Positions 28,348 to 35,924 of a stretch of DNA of 64,000 bases are shown in pieces. The position numbers and the translations under genes are program-made. The stretch spans positions 90,001 through 154,000 of the forward strand of contig QQUJ01000018.1 in the NCBI GenBank assembly GCA_008501635.1, in the 5' to 3' direction. This stretch comes from Pseudomonadota bacterium. Lineage in GTDB: Bacteria > Pseudomonadota > Gammaproteobacteria > QQUJ01. Numbering within the stretch: position 1 is the first letter of the stretch; the number at the start of each line of letters is the position of its first letter. The notes beneath the pieces are model-generated. The model had not been told where the DNA came from. It did not search any database and saw only the letters and a program-made list of their open reading frames with translations.

Positions 28348-29031
28348 ATGGTGCCCTCGATCAGCATCATTATTCCCGCTCTGAACGAGGCGGTATCACT
28401 TCCAGCATTGCTGCAACGGTTGCAGCCATGGAGGCGGCGACCGGGCTGCGAAATCATCGTTGTCGATGGCGGTAGCCGGGACGGTACGCTGGATAGCAGC
28501 GAGGGGCTGGCGGATCTCATGCTTCAATCGCCCGCCGGACGCGGTAGCCAGATGAACGCTGGAGCGGATCGCGCCAACGGAGCGATCCTCTGGTTTCTTC
28601 ACGCGGACACCATCCCCCCCGGCGATGGGCTCGAGCAGATTACTCGTGCGCTTGAATCGCACGGCTGGGGTCGATTCAACGTGCGTCTCAGTGGTCGCGG
28701 TCGGATGTTGCGGGTGGTTGAGCGGCTGATGAACTGGCGTTCCTGCTGGAGCGGGATCGCGACCGGTGATCAGGCCCTGTTCGTACGCCGTGACTGGTTT
28801 GAGGAAGTGGGCGGGTTTCCCGATCTTCCGCTGATGGAAGACATCGCCATAAGCCGCTCCCTCAAACGGTTGGGTCGACCCGCCTGTGTGCCGTCTGTGG
28901 TGGTCACGTCGAGTCGCCGTTGGGAGCGCAAAGGCGCGATGCGCACGATTTGGCTGATGTGGCGGCTGCGCCTCGCCTATTTTCTTGGCACCGATCCGGC
29001 AGTTCTCGCCAGGCGCTACGATCGTGATTGA
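28348..29031 (+). CDS. Glycosyltransferase family 2, TIGR04283-type
   Basis: The protein is 227 residues. The GT-A fold start is ISIIIPALNEAVSLPALL. The nucleotide-sugar site is IIVVDGGSRDGTLD, a DxD-like FLHADTIPP follows, and the acceptor-side segment is GIATGDQALFVRRDWFEEVGGFPDLPLMEDI. There are no membrane helices. It is named 'arsenosugar biosynthesis-associated' in TIGRFAM from genomic context, not from biochemistry. It starts 31 bp after the radical SAM gene and overlaps the next gene by 8 bp. The ribosome site is weak, so the exact start is less certain. Confidence 0.87.
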   Translation: MVPSISIIIPALNEAVSLPALLQRLQPWRRRPGCEIIVVDGGSRDGTLDSSEGLADLMLQSPAGRGSQMNAGADRANGAILWFLHADTIPPGDGLEQITRALESHGWGRFNVRLSGRGRMLRVVERLMNWRSCWSGIATGDQALFVRRDWFEEVGGFPDLPLMEDIAISRSLKRLGRPACVPSVVVTSSRRWERKGAMRTIWLMWRLRLAYFLGTDPAVLARRYDRD

Positions 29032-29665
29032 ATCGTATCGCTATCCAAACGCAAGGTTGGTGATCTTCTCGCGTGCGCCGCAGGCAGGGTTTAGCAAGAC
29101 ACGATTGATTCCCGTGCTGGATGCTCAGGGTGCCGCCGATCTACAGGCGCGGTTGCTGCGCCGGACGGTCGAACTGGCGGTTCGGTCGCGGCTGGCACCC
29201 GTTGAGCTGTGGTGTACACCAAGCTGCGATCATCCAATCTTCGGAGAGCTTGCGTCCGCCCACCCCATCGCGTTGTTTGCCCAGATCGAGGGGGATCTGG
29301 GTGTGCGTATGGCGGATGCGCTGTGCACTGTATTGGCCACAGCGGACGCTGCATTGCTGATCGGTACCGACTGCCCGGCATTGGAGCGCGGTCATCTCGC
29401 CGCCTGCCTTGATGCGCTGATCGCGGGTCATGACGCGGTGTTGTTACCTGCTGAAGATGGCGGGTATGTGGCGATTGGCCTGCGACACCCTGCGCCATGG
29501 CTGTTTACTGAGATTGCCTGGGGTACCGATCTGGTGATGGAGCAGACTCGAGCGAAACTGCTCGATCAGGATTGGTCATGGCAGGAGCCCGCGGTGCTGT
29601 GGGACGTCGATGATCCTGCGGATTGGGTGCGAATGTCACACGATTATCCGGAGCTGGCCGGATAG
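29024..29665 (+). CDS. DUF2064 / TIGR04282-type glycosyltransferase-like protein
   Basis: The protein is 213 residues from a GTG overlapping the end of the previous gene; an ATG at 28985 is possible but would lengthen the overlap. The family pattern is LVIFSRAPQAGFSKTRLIP (a nucleotidyltransferase-like phosphate loop), IEGDLGVRMADAL, LLIGTDCPALERGHL and LLPAEDGGYVAIGL. The fold resembles MobA/CofC nucleotidyltransferases. It normally accompanies the TIGR04283 enzyme, and the two probably act on one pathway. It converges on the ycgR-like gene across 8 bp. Confidence 0.88.
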   Translation: MIESYRYPNARLVIFSRAPQAGFSKTRLIPVLDAQGAADLQARLLRRTVELAVRSRLAPVELWCTPSCDHPIFGELASAHPIALFAQIEGDLGVRMADALCTVLATADAALLIGTDCPALERGHLAACLDALIAGHDAVLLPAEDGGYVAIGLRHPAPWLFTEIAWGTDLVMEQTRAKLLDQDWSWQEPAVLWDVDDPADWVRMSHDYPELAG

Positions 29666-29673
29666 GTTCCGGT

Positions 29674-30366
29674 TCAATCAGTGCGCTTCTTGAGTTGTTC
29701 GCGTTCGATCTGACGCATGAATCTTTCCAGTTTGCGCAGCTGCGCATCGTTGGTACGGCAGAGTCGAGACCCAATGCGGAGGGTGTCGCTGCCGATGGCC
29801 CGGGTGTTGGTCGGCTCGATTTCGCTGTGAAAGACCTCGCCGCCGGGCAGGTGGATCAGACACAATTCTGCGTGAATCTGCGGCTGATTCGGATCGCAGG
29901 CAAGACGTACCGCCAACCCGCCCAGCGAAATATCCTCCAGGGTGCCGGACAGGCTGCCATTCTCTTCGTCAACCAGTGTTACGGGAATGGGCGTCAGGGT
30001 ATCGAGCAAAATGCGAAAGTACACGCGTCGTTGCCGGTATTCGACGGCCCCGGGCAGGTGAACTCGCAGCAGTGCCTTGCCCGCCATGTCTGCCGATTCC
30101 AGAATGTGGGTGGCGCATGCGGCCTCCTCACCGTGGAACGCCGCTTTGATTTTTACAGCCTGCCCGCTGCCGGGAAAGGAGCGCCCCTTGGGAACGCTCA
30201 CGTCGAGCACCAGATAGTCAGCATCAGGATTGACGGCGAGAATCGGTCTTTGCTGATGGGGCAGATCCTTGATTTCGACAGTGACGGGACACTGCAGATC
30301 CTGCAGATGATTAAACAGCCGCATGATCTGGGTACGCCCGGTAATGGTGGAGTTATGCAAGGACAT
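29674..30366 (-). CDS. ycgR: Flagellar brake protein YcgR-like (PilZ domain)
   Basis: The protein is 230 residues: an N-terminal YcgR-type domain (about 15-108) followed by a PilZ domain. The cyclic-di-GMP motifs are intact: RxxxR at Arg114-Arg118 (RVYFR), and DxSxxG at Asp145-Ser147-Gly150. In E. coli, YcgR bound to c-di-GMP slows the flagellar motor by acting on FliG/MotA. It is the last gene of the leftward flgA-flgM-flgN-ycgR group, 65 bp downstream of flgN. Confidence 0.88.
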   Translation of the reverse strand: MSLHNSTITGRTQIMRLFNHLQDLQCPVTVEIKDLPHQQRPILAVNPDADYLVLDVSVPKGRSFPGSGQAVKIKAAFHGEEAACATHILESADMAGKALLRVHLPGAVEYRQRRVYFRILLDTLTPIPVTLVDEENGSLSGTLEDISLGGLAVRLACDPNQPQIHAELCLIHLPGGEVFHSEIEPTNTRAIGSDTLRIGSRLCRTNDAQLRKLERFMRQIEREQLKKRTD

Positions 30367-30431
30367 GGTGTCAGCAAACCATGCCCGGGGCCGCTGATCA
30401 AGCGCCTTGAACTGAGTGGCGCTGGTGTAAC

Positions 30432-30914
30432 TCAGGCCTTGGCAAGCGTATGCGACCCGCTGCGGCGATCGGTGGCGCCGCTTGGTCCGTAGGTTGCCGT
30501 TTCAGGTGTACCGCTGAGGATATCCAATGCGCGCTGGACATGACGACGTTGCGTGTCAACCAAGGCGCCATTCAGTTGATTCTGGTTGCGGCATTCATCG
30601 GCGAGTTTGAGCAGCTGGTTCCAGCGCTGCCTGAGGGTGGATGCATGAGCGGGCTGCGCGGCGATAAAGCCATCAACCGCCTGGCGGCTGTCGGTTACCT
30701 GTAGCGCTTTGAGCAGTGCCCGTCGCTCAACTTCATGTTTCTCGAACACAGCCAGCCGTTGGATTTTTTGCTCCAATGCCGCTTCGATGGCTGATGCGGA
30801 GCGTTGCTGAAGGGCATCGTGCTCGTCACGCAATGCACTCAACAGGGCGTTTGCATGCTCAACGCCCTGGTTCAGAATCTGCAGCAGGCGCTCGGCAGTG
30901 GCGGGGGCAGACAC
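30432..30914 (-). CDS. flgN: Flagellar export chaperone FlgN
   Basis: The protein is 160 residues, all helical, and matches the FlgN pattern with an N-terminal LLQILNQGVEHANALLSALRDEHDALQQR and a mid-segment EKHEVERRALLKAL. It is the cytoplasmic chaperone for the hook-associated proteins FlgK and FlgL. Its C-terminal part (LNGALVDTQRRHVQRALDIL) would be the client-binding helix. It lies 7 bp downstream of flgM on the same strand, the conserved flgM-flgN order. Confidence 0.85.
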   Translation of the reverse strand: MSAPATAERLLQILNQGVEHANALLSALRDEHDALQQRSASAIEAALEQKIQRLAVFEKHEVERRALLKALQVTDSRQAVDGFIAAQPAHASTLRQRWNQLLKLADECRNQNQLNGALVDTQRRHVQRALDILSGTPETATYGPSGATDRRSGSHTLAKA

Positions 30915-30921
30915 GAGTCGA

Positions 30922-31254
30922 TCAGGCGTCTTTGCGCGCGGCGCTCAGCGCGGCTTCAAATCCGATCAATTTCTCGGCGGTGCGCTGGGGATTGATCTCG
31001 TAGCTGCCATTCGCGATGGCCTGGCGAATGGCTTCAACGCGCTGGTTGTCGACGACCGGAAGCTCGTTGATGGTCTGATTGATCTTCTGCAGATTGGCAG
31101 CGGTGTCGGTGAGACTCACCGTGTCGAAGGTGTTTGGTTTGCCTGTCTCCTGCTTTTCCACGCTGGGTGCACTGCGTGTACCATTGATCTGTGATCCTTC
31201 ACCCGTGTCGTAGGGGACCCGCTGGGGTGTTCCGTTGCTGATTTCGATTGGCAT
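30922..31254 (-). CDS. flgM: Anti-sigma-28 factor FlgM
   Basis: The protein is 110 residues. The polar, probably disordered N-terminal half is followed by the sigma-28-binding half (VVDNQRVEAIRQAIANGSYEINPQRTAEKLIGFEAAL). FlgM holds FliA (sigma-28) inactive until the hook is complete and is then exported through the flagellar channel. A sigma-28 promoter lies 35 bp upstream, giving the usual feedback loop. It is preceded by flgA on the same strand across 153 bp. Confidence 0.95.
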   Translation of the reverse strand: MPIEISNGTPQRVPYDTGEGSQINGTRSAPSVEKQETGKPNTFDTVSLTDTAANLQKINQTINELPVVDNQRVEAIRQAIANGSYEINPQRTAEKLIGFEAALSAARKDA

Positions 31255-31288
31255 TGTCTGGTTTACTCCTTGGTTCCTCGCAACGTGG

Positions 31289-31315
31289 TTAGCGGCTGGT
31301 CGCTGGCAAACTTTA
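31289..31315 (-). promoter_or_regulatory. Sigma-28 (FliA) promoter for flgM
   Basis: On the complementary strand, TAAA (31315-31312) is followed by 15 bp and GCCGCTAA (31296-31289). The consensus is TAAA-N15-GCCGATAA, so 11 of 12 positions match. It lies 35 bp before the flgM start and would give class IV expression of FlgM-FlgN. Confidence 0.85.
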
Positions 31316-31407
31316 GCGCCGGACGAAGAAATTATTTCACTGCGATATCAAGCGCCTGACTGACGCAAAGTATAGCAGTTCCGGGTCGTTGACGGTTTCA
31401 ATCACCT

Positions 31408-32181
31408 TCACATCAGTACCTGGACCACACCCGGGGCGCTCACTGTCCCTTCAACGATGCGCCGGGTTTTGTTGTTGCGCACGCGAATACGGTCGTTGTG
31501 GGCACCATCGGCAAGTGCTTCGCCGGCCATGCGGACCTCGATGCCGCCGGAATTGGCGACGATGATGACTGTTTGACCTCTTTCGACGATGTGGGGGGCG
31601 GCAAGATGGTGCGGCGTCAATACCGTCCCTGCCGTCACCGACCGACGCAACTCCTTGCCTACCGCGTTCGAAGGGTCGGCAATAAAGCCGTAGCCGAGAC
31701 GTGACACGTCCTTCTCGACGAGTTCGATATCCGCTGCACTGAGCAACGCACCGCGCAGCAGCGCGCCCTGGGCCACTGCCACTGGTCGATAGACCTTGAT
31801 TGTGACCGGGATGTAGAGCTTCCAGGGCTTGGGACCGCTGCAGCGCACGCCCAAGGTGGTGTGCCCGGAGTTGCGGCCGCCGGGGGGGCGAAACACTTCC
31901 AGCGCTGCGGCGCACTGTTGCAGGCGCAGCCGGGAGTCGAGATGGCCGATCGTGAATTCAGTGCGCCCCTCACCCACCGGAGGGTTGTTCTCCAGATGGG
32001 TTTTGGCGGCCAAGCGGATCGAGTCATGTGGCTGCAGTAGCGATGCCGCTGAAAGCGGTGTCAGCCACACCAGTGCGATCGTTGTCCAAGCACTGAGTCG
32101 TCGCAGAGCGCTCCGCCTTGCCGGGCGCAGCGCTTCTTGTAACCGACCAATTGGCTTCCTATGATTTCGATAGATATTCAT
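31408..32181 (-). CDS. flgA: Flagellar P-ring assembly chaperone FlgA
   Basis: The protein is 257 residues from the first ATG. The N-terminal region is long and basic, with a hydrophobic core LSAWTTIALVWLTPLSAAS, a signal peptide directing it to the periplasm. The SAF-type domain is seen at VYRPVAVAQGALLRGALLSAADIELVEKDVSRLGYG, and the C-terminal beta-domain at GQTVIIVANSGGIEVRMAGEAL. It helps FlgI polymerise into the P-ring. A sigma-54 motif lies upstream on the same strand. It heads the leftward group flgA-flgM-flgN-ycgR. Confidence 0.93.
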   Translation of the reverse strand: MNIYRNHRKPIGRLQEALRPARRSALRRLSAWTTIALVWLTPLSAASLLQPHDSIRLAAKTHLENNPPVGEGRTEFTIGHLDSRLRLQQCAAALEVFRPPGGRNSGHTTLGVRCSGPKPWKLYIPVTIKVYRPVAVAQGALLRGALLSAADIELVEKDVSRLGYGFIADPSNAVGKELRRSVTAGTVLTPHHLAAPHIVERGQTVIIVANSGGIEVRMAGEALADGAHNDRIRVRNNKTRRIVEGTVSAPGVVQVLM

Positions 32182-32187
32182 GGTTTG

Positions 32188-32214
32188 TCAAGATTCCGTC
32201 TCTCTGACCGATAT
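32188..32214 (+). promoter_or_regulatory. Candidate sigma-28 promoter for cheV
   Basis: TCAA (32188-32191), 15 bp, then ACCGATAT (32207-32214). Compared with TAAA-N15-GCCGATAA, 9 of 12 positions match with exact spacing. It lies 72 bp before the cheV ATG and back-to-back with the sigma-54 motif of flgA. Confidence 0.55.
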
Positions 32215-32216
32215 CT

Positions 32217-32232
32217 GCAAGTTGTGTGCCCA
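32217..32232 (-). promoter_or_regulatory. Sigma-54 promoter for flgA
   Basis: On the complementary strand the -24/-12 motif reads TGGGCACACAACTTGC, with GG and GC separated by exactly 10 bp. The distance to the flgA start is 36 bp. It fits FleQ- or FleR-dependent class II/III expression. Confidence 0.75.
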
Positions 32233-32285
32233 ACTTGCTACTCGATGAGAGCAGTGGGCAAATCAATCGGTAAGGGGTTCACACG

Positions 32286-33227
32286 ATGAGCAAACTCCTC
32301 GAAGGAGTCGATCAGCGTACGCAGATAGCCGGGCATAACCGGTTGGAATTGTTGTTGTTTCGACTGGCGGGCAAGCAGATCTATGGAATCAACGTGTTTA
32401 AGGTTCAAGAGGTGATCCACTGTCCGGCACTTACCAAGTTGCCGGGTTCTGATCCTAAAGTACGCGGTATTGCCAATATGCGCGGCAAAACATTGCCGGT
32501 CATCGACCTGTCGCTCTCCATTGGTGGCCCCAGCCTTGGCGGCGAGGGTGGGTTCGTCATTATCGCCGAATACAACCGCACGCTGCAGGGTTTCCTGGTC
32601 GGGTCGGTGGACAAGATCGCCAACAAAAGATGGGAAGAGGTGCTCCCACCTCCCAAGGGCACCGGTAAGGGCAGCTACATGACAGCGGTGACCGAGGTCG
32701 AAGGCCAGATGGTCGCAATCATTGACGTCGAGAAGGTTCTTTCCGAGATCAATAAGCGCGGCGATGAACTGCCCGAAGAATTCGCGTTTTCTGCACCGGT
32801 CGAGACGGCGTTGCCCAAACACATTCTTGCCGTGGATGATTCGATGGTTGCTCGCCGGCAGATCATGAACTCCCTAAAGAAAATAGGTGTTGACTGCACG
32901 ATCGCCAGAAATGGCCGCGAGGCGCTTGACACGCTGAGGAAGTGGGCGGATGAAGGACCGATTCAGGAGCGTATCGCCATGGTGATCTCGGATGTCGAGA
33001 TGCCCGAAATGGATGGCTATACACTCACGACCGAGATACGCAAAGATCCTCGTTTGGCCGGATTGTTCGTCATTTTGCATACTTCACTGAGTGGCGTTTT
33101 CAATCAGGCGTTGGTCGAGAAGGTGGGCGCTAATCGGTTTCTGGCGAAATTCGACGCCGAGGAGTTCGCCAACGTGGTACTTGGTACCATCCGTGAATTG
33201 GGTGGTGGTGAGCCGGTCGGCGGTTGA
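32286..33227 (+). CDS. cheV: Chemotaxis coupling protein CheV (CheW + receiver)
   Basis: The protein is 313 residues. An N-terminal CheW domain (about 15-165; YGINVFKVQEVI, GIANMRGKTLPVIDLS) is fused to a C-terminal receiver domain (about 178-308). The receiver's phospho-acceptor is Asp236 in VISDVEMPEMDGY. CheV couples chemoreceptors to CheA and, through phosphorylation, tunes adaptation. It is followed by cheR; this cheV-cheR-flgB order is the one seen in Pseudomonas and relatives. The start ATG 32286 has AAGGGG upstream. Confidence 0.95.
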   Translation: MSKLLEGVDQRTQIAGHNRLELLLFRLAGKQIYGINVFKVQEVIHCPALTKLPGSDPKVRGIANMRGKTLPVIDLSLSIGGPSLGGEGGFVIIAEYNRTLQGFLVGSVDKIANKRWEEVLPPPKGTGKGSYMTAVTEVEGQMVAIIDVEKVLSEINKRGDELPEEFAFSAPVETALPKHILAVDDSMVARRQIMNSLKKIGVDCTIARNGREALDTLRKWADEGPIQERIAMVISDVEMPEMDGYTLTTEIRKDPRLAGLFVILHTSLSGVFNQALVEKVGANRFLAKFDAEEFANVVLGTIRELGGGEPVGG

Positions 33228-33381
33228 GCGCCGGCGACAAGCCCTTATAAACACCGCTCGATTGGGTAGTTGTTGCTTGCGGTATACGCTATGCTGCGAC
33301 GCAGCAGTTGTAAAGAAACAATGGTCCGGCGAAAGAACGAACCCGTCCGGCGCTGAACAGCGGCAGGGGAGCAAGTCACTT

Positions 33382-34212
33382 TTGAATGCCACCGTCTCAC
33401 CTGAAGCCTATAAAGGGTTTCAGCATTTTCTGGAGGATTCCTGTGGCATTGTATTGGGTGACAATCGCCATTACCTGGTCAGCAGCCGTCTGCATCGTGT
33501 GATGCAGGAGAACAAACTGGATTCTTTGGACGAGTTATTGAGCCGGTTGCGCCGCAGCCCCAATTCCGGATTGCGCGAGTTGGTGATCGATGCCATGACC
33601 ACCAACGAGACCTTCTGGTTTCGCGATGGCTACCCCTTCGATGTTCTGAAAAGCAGGATTTATCCGGAACTCGCCCGGCTCGGGCGGGGGCCGTTGCGAG
33701 TGTGGTCGGCAGCATGCTCATCCGGCCAGGAAGCCTACTCGATCAGTATCACCACCCAGGAGTGGCGGACGACCAATCCTGGTGCGCTACCCGCCGATGT
33801 GCAGATTATCGGCACCGATATCTCGCCGAGCGTGCTGCGTCAGGCCAAGGACGGACGCTACGACGAGGCGGCCATCCGGCGGGGCGTCAGCACCGAGCGT
33901 CAGCAGCGCTACTTCCGTAAGGCGGACGACGAATGGGAGGTGCGGCCAGAGATCAAGGCCCGGGCCGCGTTTCGCGAGGCCAACCTTTTGGGGAACTACT
34001 CGCTGTTGGGGCGATTCGACGTAATCTTCTGCCGCAACGTGCTGATCTATTTCTCCAATGATCTCAAACGCGACATCATCGGACGTATGGCGAAGGTCCT
34101 CAATCCTGGCGGCTATCTCTTCCTGGGCTCGTCCGAGTCCATTTCGGCGCACTCCGATGCCTTTGAAATGGTGCGCTGCAATCCGGGTGTGGTCTACCGC
34201 TTGCGGGGTTAG
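33382..34212 (+). CDS. cheR: Chemotaxis methyltransferase CheR
   Basis: The protein is 276 residues from a TTG start (LNATVSPEAYKGF), with AGGGGAG upstream; the ORF extends into cheV but that part is not CheR-like. CheR methylates receptor glutamates using S-adenosylmethionine. The N-terminal helical domain is about 1-75 and includes TTNETFWFRD near its end. The SAM site is VWSAACSSGQEAYSI, then IIGTDIS and FDVIFCRNVLIYF, and it ends NPGVVYRLRG. No CheB or CheA gene is nearby; the main che cluster must be elsewhere. Confidence 0.93.
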   Translation: MNATVSPEAYKGFQHFLEDSCGIVLGDNRHYLVSSRLHRVMQENKLDSLDELLSRLRRSPNSGLRELVIDAMTTNETFWFRDGYPFDVLKSRIYPELARLGRGPLRVWSAACSSGQEAYSISITTQEWRTTNPGALPADVQIIGTDISPSVLRQAKDGRYDEAAIRRGVSTERQQRYFRKADDEWEVRPEIKARAAFREANLLGNYSLLGRFDVIFCRNVLIYFSNDLKRDIIGRMAKVLNPGGYLFLGSSESISAHSDAFEMVRCNPGVVYRLRG

Positions 34213-34341
34213 CCCGGGGGTGGGTTTGCCGCATCAGTCCTTCCGCTTAGCCGCGATTCTTCTTGCCGCCACCGGCAATCCTTGCCGCTTTGGGGTGCTC
34301 GCCGTTTTCTAAGCAGTTGTATCTAAAAGAATAAGTAAAAC

Positions 34342-34357
34342 TGGCACAGCGGTTGCT
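34342..34357 (+). promoter_or_regulatory. Sigma-54 promoter for flgB operon
   Basis: TGGCAC-AGCGG-TTGC-T: the -24 GG and -12 GC are 10 bp apart. This is a perfect match to the core TGGCAC-N5-TTGC. It lies 39 bp before flgB and probably drives flgBCDE and further. Confidence 0.9.
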
Positions 34358-34395
34358 CTGGTTTTGGCCAAACAGGCTAAAGTCCGGAGAGAGCA

Positions 34396-34791
34396 GTGCC
34401 GATAAACATCGATTCCGCCCTGGGTATCCACACTGATGCGCTCGCCTTGCGTGCTCGTCGTGCGGAGGTGCTCGCCTCCAATCTCGCCAACGTCGATACC
34501 CCCAACTACAAGGCGCGCGATTTCGATTTTCGCACCGTGTTGGATCGTGCGCAGCAAGGCGCGGGGATGTTGAAGGTCAGTCATCCGGCCCATATCCCCA
34601 GCGCCGGCGCCAACGCTGCGATGCCGGAGTTGGCGTATCGGATGCCACTTCACGCCTCGCTGGACGGCAACACGGTAGACGCCTCGCAGGAGCAGGCAGC
34701 CTTTGCCGAGAACGCCCTGCAGTACCGAGCCAGCCTGACCTTCCTCAATAGCCGCATCCGCGGTCTGCTGACTGCGATTCGGGGAGAGTAA
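34396..34791 (+). CDS. flgB: Flagellar basal-body rod protein FlgB
   Basis: The protein is 131 residues, a proximal rod subunit. The N-terminal rod motif LASNLANVDTPNYKARDFDF is present, and the C-terminal helix contains ENALQYRASLTFLNSRIRGL. There is no signal peptide, because it is exported by the flagellar type III apparatus. It is the first gene of the rod/hook series, 2 bp before flgC. Confidence 0.96.
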   Translation: MPINIDSALGIHTDALALRARRAEVLASNLANVDTPNYKARDFDFRTVLDRAQQGAGMLKVSHPAHIPSAGANAAMPELAYRMPLHASLDGNTVDASQEQAAFAENALQYRASLTFLNSRIRGLLTAIRGE

Positions 34792-34793
34792 TC

Positions 34794-35204
34794 ATGTCGC
34801 TATTCAATATCTTTGACATCGCCGGGTCGGCGCTCAGCGCGCAAACCGTGCGCCTCAACGTCACCGCCAGCAACCTTGCCAATGCGGAGAGTGTTTCCAG
34901 TAGCGTGGGTGAGACCTACCGGGCGCGGGAGCCGGTGTTTCAAACCGTGCTCGACAAGTTGGGCGATCCCGCGTCAGCAGGTGTGCGCGTTGCCGGCATA
35001 GTCGAGAGTGCCGCCCCCTTGCAACGACGCTTCGAGCCCAATCACCCGCAGGCCGATGCCGACGGCAACATCTTTCTTCCCAACGTCAATGTGGTGGAGG
35101 AGATGGCCAACATGATCTCCGCGTCGCGCTCGTATCAGAACAGCGTCGAGGTCTTCAACACTTCCAAAGATCTGCTGCTGCGAACTCTCACACTGGGTCA
35201 GTAA
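34794..35204 (+). CDS. flgC: Flagellar basal-body rod protein FlgC
   Basis: The protein is 136 residues. The motif VTASNLANAESVSS (N-terminal) and the C-terminal FLPNVNVVEEMANMISASRSYQNSVEVFNTSKDLLL are the rod signatures. It is a proximal rod subunit between FlgB and FlgF. It is separated by 2 bp from flgB and 10 bp from flgD. Confidence 0.96.
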   Translation: MSLFNIFDIAGSALSAQTVRLNVTASNLANAESVSSSVGETYRAREPVFQTVLDKLGDPASAGVRVAGIVESAAPLQRRFEPNHPQADADGNIFLPNVNVVEEMANMISASRSYQNSVEVFNTSKDLLLRTLTLGQ

Positions 35205-35214
35205 GGAGCCAATC

Positions 35215-35892
35215 ATGACGACGGCGATAGAAAGCGACATTTTTTCAGCCTTGGGCCTCGGTGCCGCGCAGGCACAACCGACCAAAGCGAACGATCAGCT
35301 CTTACAGGAGGATTTCCTGAAACTGATGGTGGCGCAGTTGAAGAATCAGGATCCCATGAAGCCCATGGAAAGCGGCGAGTTCCTTGGCGACATCGCGCAG
35401 TTCGGAACCGTTTCGGGTATCCAGGATCTGCAGGAGTCCTTCGCATCGTTGAATAGCTCCGTCCAATCGAGTCAGGCGCTGCAGGCCGCGGCCCTGGTGG
35501 ACCGGCAGGTGCTGGTGCCGATGAGTCGCGGTCAGCTCGAGAGTGGCGGTGCCATCAGCGGTGCGGTCGAGCTTCCCGCCAGTACTTCACAGCTCACACT
35601 CGGTGTCTACGACAGTGCGGGTGCCCTGGTACGCCAGATCAGCATGGGCAGTCAGCCCGCCGGGTTGGCGCAGTTCCAGTGGGATGGGCTTGCCGACAAC
35701 GGCACCTACGCGCAACCCGGGCTCTACCAGGTGCGAGCCGAAACGTTCTACAACGGCGAGAGCACCTCCGCCACCACGCTGATCGAAGCCGATGTGCGCA
35801 GCGTAACGCTGGGCAGTGGGGGACGGGGATTAACGGTCGATCTGGGAGTGCTCGGCTCGGTGAGCTTAGCGCAGGTCCGGCAGATTCTTTAA
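35215..35892 (+). CDS. flgD: Flagellar hook-capping protein FlgD
   Basis: The protein is 225 residues. The N-terminal cap region is LLQEDFLKLMVAQLKNQDPMKPME. Tudor- and Ig-like domains follow (about 85-225; QFQWDGLADNGTYAQPGLYQVRAE is the FlgD Ig signature). It caps the growing hook and is discarded on completion. It sits between flgC and flgE as usual. Confidence 0.95.
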   Translation: MTTAIESDIFSALGLGAAQAQPTKANDQLLQEDFLKLMVAQLKNQDPMKPMESGEFLGDIAQFGTVSGIQDLQESFASLNSSVQSSQALQAAALVDRQVLVPMSRGQLESGGAISGAVELPASTSQLTLGVYDSAGALVRQISMGSQPAGLAQFQWDGLADNGTYAQPGLYQVRAETFYNGESTSATTLIEADVRSVTLGSGGRGLTVDLGVLGSVSLAQVRQIL

Positions 35893-35924
35893 CACAACGT
35901 TTGTTGGGATGAGGAGATAGCACC

